Of a DNA stretch of 64,000 bases, positions 53,403 to 60,693 are shown in pieces (the first letter of the stretch is position 1; each line of letters begins with the position of its first letter). The DNA is from Actinomycetes bacterium (lineage in GTDB: Bacteria; Actinomycetota; Actinomycetes; Actinomycetales; Dermatophilaceae). The notes beneath the pieces are model-generated. The model saw only the letters and a list, made by a program, of their open reading frames with translations. It was not told where the DNA came from and searched no databases. Made by a program: the position numbers and the translations under genes. The stretch is from positions 20,223 to 84,222 of the forward strand of contig JAKOPT010000027.1 in the NCBI GenBank assembly GCA_029778715.1, given 5' to 3'.

Positions 53403-55532
53403 TCAGTCCTGCAGGAACCAGACGGCACCCTGCGACGTCGGCTCGAGGCGCCAGCCCGGCTCGACCAGGAAGGTGGTGTTTTCGGTGGTGACGATGGCCG
53501 GGCCGGGGATGACGGCGTCGACGGTGAGGGCGTGGTGGTCGTACACCGGGGTGAGCAGCGGGGCGTCGTGGCCGATGAAGTGCACCTTGCGCTCGCTGAC
53601 CTGGGCCGGGGTATGCCGTTCCCCGCCCCCGTCGAGGGAGTCGAAGTTCACGACGTCCCCTTCGACATACGAGGCGACGCGGATGGTGTTGCACCGGATG
53701 CCGGCCTCGGGGGCCGCGCTGCTCGCCCCGAACCGGTGGCTGTAGACGTCGCCGAAGGTCTTGATCATCGCGAGCACGTCGCCCACCCCGGACATCCGGG
53801 TGAGGTCCTCCAGGGCCACGGCCTGGGTGAGGAGCTGGTTGCCGTAGCGCATGTCCAGTTCGAGGCGGTACTTGACGTCGGCCGGGTCGAATCCCTGCCG
53901 GACCAGGTCCTCACGACCCCGGGCCTCGAGGTCCTCGACGACGGCGTTGAACTCGTCGTAGCGGTCGTAGAGCGAACGGGTCGTGGCGTTGTACATGGTG
54001 ACGTGGACGCCGCGCTCGTGGAAGTGGAGTTGGCGCATGTTGCCGGCCCCGCACGCGGAGAACACCGAGGAGTAGGGCGGGGCGAGGACTCGCTTGATGC
54101 CGGCATGCCGGGCGATGCCGCAGGCGTGGAGCGGTCCGTTCCCGCCGTAGGCCAGCATGGTGAAGTCCTCGGGGAGGTAGCCGCGCACCCGCAACTCCTT
54201 GCCGATGCCGATGGCCATCTGCTCGTCGACCCCGTCCTTGATGGCTCGCGCCACGTCGATGACGTCGAGGTCGAGGTGGTCGCACAGGTGCTCCTCGATG
54301 GCGAACCGGGAGCGCTTGGGGTTGAGCTTGATGTATCCGTTGGCGTAGTTGTCCGGGTCGAGATAACCCAGAAGCAGGTCGGCGTCGGTGACCGTGGGGC
54401 GCAGGCCGCCGCGGTCGTAGCAGGCCGGACCCGGGTTGGACCCGGCCGATTCCGGGCCGATCTTGATCGCGTTGTGGATCCGGTCGTAGGAGGCGATCGA
54501 ACCGCCACCGGCACCAAGGGTGTCCAGGTGCACCATCGGCACCGACACCAGCCAGCGGTCGATGGTCGGGAGGAAGTCGTAGTGCTTGACTCCGCCCTCG
54601 GGCACCAGCCCGATGTCGAAGGAGGTCCCGCCCATGTCGGTGGAGATGACGTGTCCCAGGCCGGTCTCGGTGGACAGGTGCTCGGCGGCACTCACCCCGG
54701 CGATGGGCCCGGAGTGGATCGTCTGCAGGGCGTCGGTGCTGTTCATCTGCGCCATCCCACCGGAGTTGTGGATGACGAGCATCGGCTTGTCGTAGCCGTA
54801 GTCCCGCAGGTTCTGGGAGAGCTGGCTGAGCGCGTGGAACATGATCTCGTGGAGGAAACCGTCGATGATCGTCGACGTGGCCCGCACGTATTCGCCCTTG
54901 CGCCCGGAGACCTGGTGACCGAGCAGCACCGGGATGGCACCGAGCTCGTGCGGCGGGAACTCGTCGAGGATGATCTCCTGGATCGCGAGTTCGTGGGCCG
55001 GGTTTTCGGTCGCGTTGACCAGGGAGACGACCAGGGCCTCGGCCCCGGCGTCGACCAGTTCACGGACGACGCTGCGGACGTCCTCGGGGTCGAGGTGCGC
55101 GACGACCTTGCCGGCCGAGTTCATCCGCTCCTTGACCGAGCGGATCAGGGTGCGGGGAACGATGGCTTCGGGGCGTTCGGCGGCCGGCAGGTTCTGCTGC
55201 ATGGAGTAGTCCAGGCCCTCGCCGTACCCCCGTCCCCGGGACAGCGGGATGGTGTCCTCGAACCCGTGGGTGACGATGGCGCCCACCTTGGGGCCCTTGC
55301 GTTCGATGAGGGCGTTGGTGCCCAAGGTGGTGGCGTAGCGGACCGAGTCCACCTCGGAGAGCACGGTGGCCCGGTCGAGGTCGGCCCGCTTGCAGGCCAG
55401 GTCGAGGGCCTCGTTGAACCCGAGAGCCAGGTTGTGGTGGGTGGTGAGGGCCTTGGCCTCGACGTACTTCTCGTCCCACACGAAGAAGCAGTCGGTGAAC
55501 GTGCCGCCGATGTCGACGGAAATGCGCTTCAT
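53403..55532 (-). CDS. Acetone carboxylase-type beta (HyuA-like) subunit
   Basis: A 709-aa HyuA-family ATP-binding subunit. VDIGGTFTDCFFVWDEKY is the N-terminal phosphate loop of the actin-like ATPase fold. ATTLGTNALIERKGPKVGAIVTHGFED, HNSGGMAQMNSTDALQTIHSGPIAGVSAA, STDMGGTSFDIGLV, LGAGGGSIASYDRIHNAIKIGPESAGSNPGPACYDRGG and YGGNGPLHACGIA all match. It phosphorylates bicarbonate and/or the ketone enolate in characterised relatives. ATG 55532 is preceded by ACAGGA. It lies between the gamma subunit and the HyuB-like subunit. Confidence 0.92.
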   Translation of the reverse strand: MKRISVDIGGTFTDCFFVWDEKYVEAKALTTHHNLALGFNEALDLACKRADLDRATVLSEVDSVRYATTLGTNALIERKGPKVGAIVTHGFEDTIPLSRGRGYGEGLDYSMQQNLPAAERPEAIVPRTLIRSVKERMNSAGKVVAHLDPEDVRSVVRELVDAGAEALVVSLVNATENPAHELAIQEIILDEFPPHELGAIPVLLGHQVSGRKGEYVRATSTIIDGFLHEIMFHALSQLSQNLRDYGYDKPMLVIHNSGGMAQMNSTDALQTIHSGPIAGVSAAEHLSTETGLGHVISTDMGGTSFDIGLVPEGGVKHYDFLPTIDRWLVSVPMVHLDTLGAGGGSIASYDRIHNAIKIGPESAGSNPGPACYDRGGLRPTVTDADLLLGYLDPDNYANGYIKLNPKRSRFAIEEHLCDHLDLDVIDVARAIKDGVDEQMAIGIGKELRVRGYLPEDFTMLAYGGNGPLHACGIARHAGIKRVLAPPYSSVFSACGAGNMRQLHFHERGVHVTMYNATTRSLYDRYDEFNAVVEDLEARGREDLVRQGFDPADVKYRLELDMRYGNQLLTQAVALEDLTRMSGVGDVLAMIKTFGDVYSHRFGASSAAPEAGIRCNTIRVASYVEGDVVNFDSLDGGGERHTPAQVSERKVHFIGHDAPLLTPVYDHHALTVDAVIPGPAIVTTENTTFLVEPGWRLEPTSQGAVWFLQD

Positions 55533-55558
55533 GTCGATAGTCCTGTCTCGTCGCGGGG

Positions 55559-55987
55559 TCAGCGGATGTGGCCAGTGGCCTTGTGCAGGGCGGTGTACTT
55601 CTGGGCGTCCTCGCCGGGGCCATAGATGTGGGCCTGTTCCGGGTCGACTCCGCGTTCTTGCCACTGGCGCCGCAGGGCATCGACGTCGATGAGCAGGTCG
55701 ATCGTCGGGGGGTGGCCCGGGGGCAGGTACTCGGTCTCGATCTGGGTGCCGCAGCCGGGGCAGTAGTACTCGACGATCCGGCAGTAGGTCGGGTCCGGGG
55801 AGAAGGTGTACTCGTACCGGGTGGGGTCGATGATCGGCTGGTGGATCTCCCGGGGGTCACGGTCGTAGGCGAGCGTGCCCTTCTTGTAGGAGTCGTGGGC
55901 ATCGCCCATGTCGCCGTCGCACACCCGGCAGGTCCAGCGCTCGGTATCGAGGTCGATGACCAGGTACTCGGTCATGGGAACTCGCAT
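55559..55987 (-). CDS. Acetone carboxylase gamma-type zinc-ribbon subunit
   Basis: A 142-aa protein matching the acetone carboxylase gamma family (Acetone_carb_G). TEYLVIDLDTERWTCRVCDGDMG has one CxxC, RDPREIHQPIIDP follows, and CRIVEYYCPGCGTQIETEYLPPGHPP holds the second CxxC, so a bound zinc is likely. Gamma subunits are small structural or catalytic parts of the acetone and acetophenone carboxylase complexes. ATG 55987 has AAAGGAA upstream. ATG 55975 (MTEYLVIDL) is equally possible. It lies between the two HyuA-like genes. Confidence 0.87.
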   Translation of the reverse strand: MRVPMTEYLVIDLDTERWTCRVCDGDMGDAHDSYKKGTLAYDRDPREIHQPIIDPTRYEYTFSPDPTYCRIVEYYCPGCGTQIETEYLPPGHPPTIDLLIDVDALRRQWQERGVDPEQAHIYGPGEDAQKYTALHKATGHIR

Positions 55988-56025
55988 CGTCGGGGTTCCT
56001 TTCTTTCTGTTCTGCGCCTGCGGCG

Positions 56026-57941
56026 TCAGTGGTTGTCGGTGAGGAGCAGGTCGCCGGAGGCGGTCACCCGGAAGTCCCAGCCGGACAGGACTCGCCCGGT
56101 GAAGAAGGGGCCTTCGACAATGGCCGGCCCGTGACCGTGCGCCCCTGGCGCCTGGTCGTCAAGGACATAGACCGGTATGCCGTCCACCTGGGTTGCCGAG
56201 GACCGCACCTGCCGCGTTCCGCTGGGGACCGCAGGTGTGGGGACGACGTCCTGATCGGTGATCAGTTCGGGATGCGGAAGTGCTGCGGTCACGGTCAGCC
56301 GCAACGACGCTTGCTCGCCGGGAGCGTCCACCGGGTCGCCCGCGGCATACGGGCGAATGGTGACGGGGGAGCCGTCCTGGTGCTCGACGGCGAGAAGCCA
56401 GTGCTGGTCACAGTCGGCCAGCACGTAGCCCTCCTGGTACATGTCGCGAGCGGCCCGGGCGAGGAGTTCGGCGCGGACCTCCTCGGCGGCCGCGGCGGTC
56501 GGCTCGGGCAACCCGACTTCGTACGTCTTCCCGATGTCGGAGAAGGAAATACCGAATGCCGAGAAGACGGCCGCCATCCGCGGGATGAGCACGGTGTGCA
56601 CCCCGGCGAGGCGGGCCGCCCCGGCGGCGCTCATCGGGCCGGCACCCCCGAAGGCGGCCAGGGTGGTGCCGTCCTCGACGAGGTCGGCGAAGGCGGCAGC
56701 GAGGGCCGCGAAGTAGGCCTGCTCCATCCGCACCAGCGCTTCCTCGAGCGAGATGCCCAGCGGTTGGGCGATGGTCGCGGTGATGACCTGGCGGGAGCGC
56801 TCGGCGTCGAGGGTGAAGGTGCCGTCGAGGTAGGTGTCGGCGTCGAGGACGCCGAGGAGGAGGTTGACGTCGGTGATCGTGGCCTCTTTGCCGCCGAAGC
56901 CGAAACAGGCCGGGCCGGGGGCGGCCCCCACCGACCGGGGTCCGACGGTGATCGCCCCGTCCTTGACGGAGATGACCGAGGAACCGCCGACTCCCGAGGA
57001 GTGGACGTTGCTCATGGGGTAGGAGATGGGGACGCCCTTGATCGTGCCGCGTTCGTCGGCGTCGATCTGACCGTCGCGGACCACTCCGACATCGGTCGTA
57101 GTGCCGCCGATGTCCATCATGAGGATGTGGTCGAGGCCGTAGGTGCGGGCGAGCGCAGCGGTTCCCTCGAGCCCGCCGCGGGGGCCGGAGGAGTAGGTCT
57201 TGAGGGCCACCGACTTGGCCACCCGTGAAGAGGCGCCGTCGTTGCGGTAGACGAGCAGCGGGTTGACGACCCGGTAGGACTTGAGGCGTCGCTCCGCCCC
57301 GTAGAGGAAGCGCTCCATCGTCGGGTGCAGGAACGAGTTGATGACGCAGGACCAGGTCCGTCGCGGGTGGTCACGGTCACCGGCGAGGTCCCAGCTGTAG
57401 ATGATCGGGATCGAACCGAGGAGGTGGCGGGGAACTTGCGCAGCAGCACCGAACGGAGCCGGTGTTCCTCCGCCTTGGTCGCGCATGCGACGACGACCCG
57501 CGCGGCGCCCTGGGTCGTCAGCCGGTTGACGAGTTGCACGACCTCGAAGTCGACGTCGGTCCCGGACTCGGGGGAGAGGTCGATGTGCGCGTGCCGATCG
57601 TCGATGAGGGCCTCGAACAGGTGCTGCTCTTCCTCGTTGCTCTGGAGGTCGTCGATGAGGTCGGGCATCGAGGTGAGGATGCCGATCATGGGGCCGCGTC
57701 GCTCCACGAGGGCGTTGGTGCCCTGGGTCGTGGAGTAGCGCACGTGCTGGGTGGCGTGGAGGAGCCTCTCGGTGTTGGCCGCGCCATACAGCGCGGTGGA
57801 GGCGTTTTCGATGCCGTCGAACAGGCACTGCGAGAGGTCGTGCGGCGTGGTGAGGGTCTTGGTGAAGGTGAACTTCCCGCCGTCCCAGACGCAGATATCG
57901 GTCAGGGTGCCACCGTTGTCGATGTTGATCAGGGTGCTCAT
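56026..57941 (-). pseudogene. Second HyuA-like carboxylase subunit, interrupted by a 1-nt frameshift
   Basis: Read across two frames this encodes a 638-aa HyuA-like protein. The N-terminal part (STLINIDNGGTLTDICVWDGG, RYSTTQGTNALVERRGP, EEHRLRSVLLRKFP) is in one frame. The rest (RHLLGSIPIIYSWDLAGDRD, LHPTMERFLYGAERRLKSYR, MMDIGGTTTDVGVV, YPMSNVHSSGVGGSSVI, GPACFGFGGKEATITD) is in another. They join at a run of four G on the plus strand (57429-57432), where a fifth G would restore one frame with no other change. The two-frame length is one base short of a codon multiple. ATG 57941 has AAGGAAG upstream. It could be a true mutation, slippage-controlled expression, or a sequencing error. Confidence 0.88.
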
Positions 57942-58034
57942 GCCACTTCCTTGTGTCACGGGGAATCGGGTCGTCAGGCCCGTGCGGGGCGCCGTCGTGG
58001 GGATTACTCTGGGCGCTGTCTCAGGGGGGTCCGG

Positions 58035-58051
58035 TGTCCCAAAGTGGGACA
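58035..58051. promoter_or_regulatory. Palindromic operator TGTCCCA-AAG-TGGGACA
   Basis: A perfect 7-bp-arm inverted repeat with a 3-bp spacer sits midway between the divergent carboxylase operon and its Fis-type activator. A related half-site TGTCTCA lies 17 bp to the left (58018). This is the layout expected for an upstream activating site of an AcoR-like regulator. Confidence 0.6.
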
Positions 58052-58155
58052 GTTCGCGGGCTCCCCGTGGGTTGGTTGCGGGTGGCATGCTGAAACAGCC
58101 CTTTGATGGAGACCGTCCTTGGAGGGCCCGACAGACCCTCGCTGAGGAGGTGCCC

Positions 58156-59994
58156 GTGCCGTACACCGACCGTTTGCTGCGCGTGGCCGCGGCCCGGGCC
58201 GACTTCCTCGAAAGCGGTCGCGCCGGGGCGGTGGGGGTGTCCGACGCGTTGGCAGCGTCCTGGGAACGCTCCCAGTCGGCCGGGGTCGACAGCGAGCACC
58301 CGGCCCCCGACTACACCGATGTCGACACCGGGTCACGTCTGTTGCGCTGCGCGAGTCCGGTCATGGAACGCCTCAGGGTTGACACCGCCGACATTCCGCT
58401 GGTCATCGCCTTGACCGACGCGCAGGCGCGCCTCGTGCAGCGCTTGGATTCGTCGTCAGCGGTGGGTCGCCTCCTCGACCGGGTGGCCTTCGCTCCCGGC
58501 TTCTCGTATGCCGAGACGCAAGTAGGAACCAATGGCGTGGGGACGGTGTTGGAGTCGGGTCGCCCGTTCTCCGTCGTGGGACCCGAGCACTTCAGCGAGC
58601 ACCTGCACGCCTTTGCCTGCACCGGAGCGCCGATCATCGACCCGCTGACCGGCCGGGTCGAGGGTGTGCTCGACATTTCGTCGCTCACGCAGGCGTGGAG
58701 CCCGATCATGCACACGCTGGTCAAGTCGGCCGCCGTCGACATCGGCCGCAATCTGCTCCAGGACCGCAGTCAGGCGCAACAGGCCATCTTCGAAACGTAT
58801 ATCCGTGCCGATGCCCGCTCGGGGCGGCACGCAGTGCTGGCGTTCGGCGATCGGGTTTTCATGGGCAACGCCGCTGCGCAGGCCCTGTTCTCACCGGATG
58901 AGCAGTTGACGATCCGCGAGCACGCGACGTTTGTGATGACCCGCAGGACGCAAGCGACCGACACGCTGACGCTGCCGTCGGGACGAATCGTCCACCTCCG
59001 CGGGACCCGGATCCTCGCCGGCAGCCGGACGGTGGGGATGGTCGTCGTCGCCGAGTTGCTCGCGGCGGCCCTCAGCGAGGTGATCGACCGGGTGCCCGAC
59101 ACCCATCTGCCCAATCTCGCGGTGGCATCGCCGGCGACCACCCAGATCGCCAGTGATTTGCACTTGCCCCACGCCCCCATCGCCGAGGGGCAGTCGCCGG
59201 CGTGGGTGCGCACCTGTCAGGAACTGCACGAAGCGATCGGTGCGCGCGTCCCGACGCTGGTCATGGGCGAGACCGGGTCTGGAAAGTTCACCCTCGTCGC
59301 CGAGTTGTTTCACGCGGCCTTCCCCGGAGGACGGTCGGTGTCGGTGGATGCCGAACAGCTCATGCGGCAAAGCGAGGACGATCTTGCCGCCTTCTTGTCG
59401 GCCACGGACGAACCGACCCTCTACATCGTGCGCAACATCGACCAGGCGAGCACGGAAGGGGTCGACCAGATCGAGTTGCTCGTCCGGGCGCTCGGGGAGC
59501 GGACGGAGCACTTCTCGTTTGCCGCGACTCTCTCGGATTCCAGCCTGGACTCGGATCTGCCGTTCCATTCCTTGCTCGGCCATTTCGAGGTGGCCGTGAC
59601 GGTTCCTCCGTTGCGGTGTCGCACGGAGGATCTCACCGTGATCGTGCAACGGCTCTTGCGCGAAATCGCTCCGGGACGCTCGGTGCGGATCGCCCCCGAT
59701 GCGATGCGGACGATCGTGCGGTATTCGTGGCCGCGCAACGTCAGCCAACTGCGCGAGGCGCTTCAGCATGCCCTCAACCGGAGGCCGGTCGGGGAGGTGC
59801 AGGTGAGCGATCTTCCCAGTTACTGCAACACGACCGCGCGACGCACGCTGACCACGCTGGAATCAGCCGAACGGGATGCGATCGTCGCGGCGATCCGGCA
59901 AGCCGACGGAAACCGGCAACTCGCAGCCCAGCACCTCGGCATCGCGCGTTCCAGCCTCTACCGCAAGCTCAAGGCCTACGGCATCACGATCTAG
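58156..59994 (+). CDS. AcoR-like GAF/AAA/Fis activator without sigma-54 loop
   Basis: A 612-aa regulator divergent from the carboxylase operon. The N-terminal GAF-like sensor (DSSSAVGRLLDRVAFAPGFSYAETQVGTNGVGTVLESGRPFSVVGPEHFSEHLH) matches AcoR/MimR types. The AAA+ part has a Walker A-like GETGSGKFTLVAELFH and TLYIVRNIDQA in place of Walker B, but no GAFTGA loop, which is needed to contact sigma-54. WPRNVSQLREALQHAL follows, and the C-terminal Fis helix-turn-helix is RQLAAQHLGIARSSLYRKLKAYGI. It probably activates with a sigma-70-type polymerase. GTG 58156 is set by GAGGAGG 5 nt upstream. The track start at 57751 overlaps the operon. Confidence 0.88.
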   Translation: MPYTDRLLRVAAARADFLESGRAGAVGVSDALAASWERSQSAGVDSEHPAPDYTDVDTGSRLLRCASPVMERLRVDTADIPLVIALTDAQARLVQRLDSSSAVGRLLDRVAFAPGFSYAETQVGTNGVGTVLESGRPFSVVGPEHFSEHLHAFACTGAPIIDPLTGRVEGVLDISSLTQAWSPIMHTLVKSAAVDIGRNLLQDRSQAQQAIFETYIRADARSGRHAVLAFGDRVFMGNAAAQALFSPDEQLTIREHATFVMTRRTQATDTLTLPSGRIVHLRGTRILAGSRTVGMVVVAELLAAALSEVIDRVPDTHLPNLAVASPATTQIASDLHLPHAPIAEGQSPAWVRTCQELHEAIGARVPTLVMGETGSGKFTLVAELFHAAFPGGRSVSVDAEQLMRQSEDDLAAFLSATDEPTLYIVRNIDQASTEGVDQIELLVRALGERTEHFSFAATLSDSSLDSDLPFHSLLGHFEVAVTVPPLRCRTEDLTVIVQRLLREIAPGRSVRIAPDAMRTIVRYSWPRNVSQLREALQHALNRRPVGEVQVSDLPSYCNTTARRTLTTLESAERDAIVAAIRQADGNRQLAAQHLGIARSSLYRKLKAYGITI

Positions 59995-60111
59995 GCGCGG
60001 GCGCAGCCGGCGGCCGGAACACAGGCAGGCCGCCGTAGATCAGCCCGATGGACGTCTTCGGGGTGGCCGCAAGGACAGGTGCCCGGCCGAGCGGTGTGCC
60101 TCGGGGGTTCG

Positions 60112-60385
60112 TTAGTGGCCGGTGTCCAGGAACCCGTCCGTCGGGTCCCGAAGGGGTTCGCAGGTGGCTGGTGGCCAGGTGGCCAGGAAACCCGTCCGCC
60201 GGGGTGCCTAGGTGGGTAGCAAGTGGCTGGTGGCCGAGGGGACGGGAAACCCGCCGGTCGGGGATCACGCGGGCGTGCAAGTGGCTGGTGGCCGAGGGGA
60301 CAGGAAACCCGCCGGTCGGGGATCACGCGGGCGTGCAAGTGGCCCGTGGCCTACGGGACAGGAAACCCGCCGGTCGAAACTTCGA
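60112..60385. repeat. Degenerate 58-bp tandem repeats beside tRNA-Phe
   Basis: About five units. The three best start at 60221, 60279 and 60337 (AAGTGGC...), exactly 58 bp apart, and share GGAAACCCGCCGGTCG and GGATCACGCGGGCGTGC. Earlier units near 60112 and 60162 are more diverged. 58 is not a multiple of 3, so the repeat-like peptides in the ORF track are not real proteins. The last unit runs into the tRNA-Phe terminator. Confidence 0.9.
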
Positions 60386-60396
60386 CGGGCGGGCTT
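60363..60396 (-). terminator. Terminator hairpin downstream of tRNA-Phe
   Basis: On the minus strand AAGCCCGCCCGTCGAA and TTCGACCGGCGGGTTT form a 14-of-16 bp stem ending in TTT, starting 4 bp past the tRNA CCA end. Its 3' arm is the motif that is tandemly repeated further downstream. Confidence 0.75.
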
Positions 60397-60400
60397 GCGG

Positions 60401-60477
60401 TGGTGGCCAGAGGCGGGGTCGAACCGCCGACCTTCCGATTTTCAGTCGGACGCTCGTACCAACTGAGCTATCTGGCC
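60401..60477 (-). tRNA. tRNA-Phe (GAA)
   Basis: The minus strand reads GGCCAGATAGCTCAGTTGG at the 5' end, an anticodon loop ACTGAAAAT (anticodon GAA), GGTTCGACCCC in the T arm and TCTGGCCA at the 3' end. The 7-bp acceptor stem pairs perfectly, and CCA is encoded (TGG at 60401-60403 on the plus strand). Confidence 0.97.
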
Positions 60478-60534
60478 GTGCGCGAGGCGCGCCCCGAACG
60501 ATACCCCAGCCCGGCGGCATACCCCAAAGTGCCC

Positions 60535-60613
60535 GTCACCCCTTTCCCGCCGGAAGTGCCAAACGTCCACTTCGCACCCCAAATGTTCGGGTGCGAAGTG
60601 CCCCTTTCCCGCC
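60535..60613. repeat. Inverted-repeat family D, copy 2
   Basis: GTCACCCCTTTCCCGCCG, then arms CACTTCGCACCC/GGGTGCGAAGTG, then CCCCTTTCCCGCC. It is the same 79-bp design as at 42819, with paired changes in the stem (CACCC/GGGTG instead of CCCCC/GGGGG). It lies between SulP and tRNA-Phe. Confidence 0.85.
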
Positions 60614-60693
60614 GCAAGTCCCACGAGCACTTGCCGCTGCGCGCCACGCCGCCACACGTCGCAGCCCTCGACCCACGCCGGGAACACGGCAAC

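Noticed and set aside
57952-58155. Sigma-54 -24/-12 promoter (TGGCATG) upstream of the regulator
   Set aside because: The downstream TTGC element is missing, actinobacteria generally lack RpoN, and the regulator has no GAFTGA loop.
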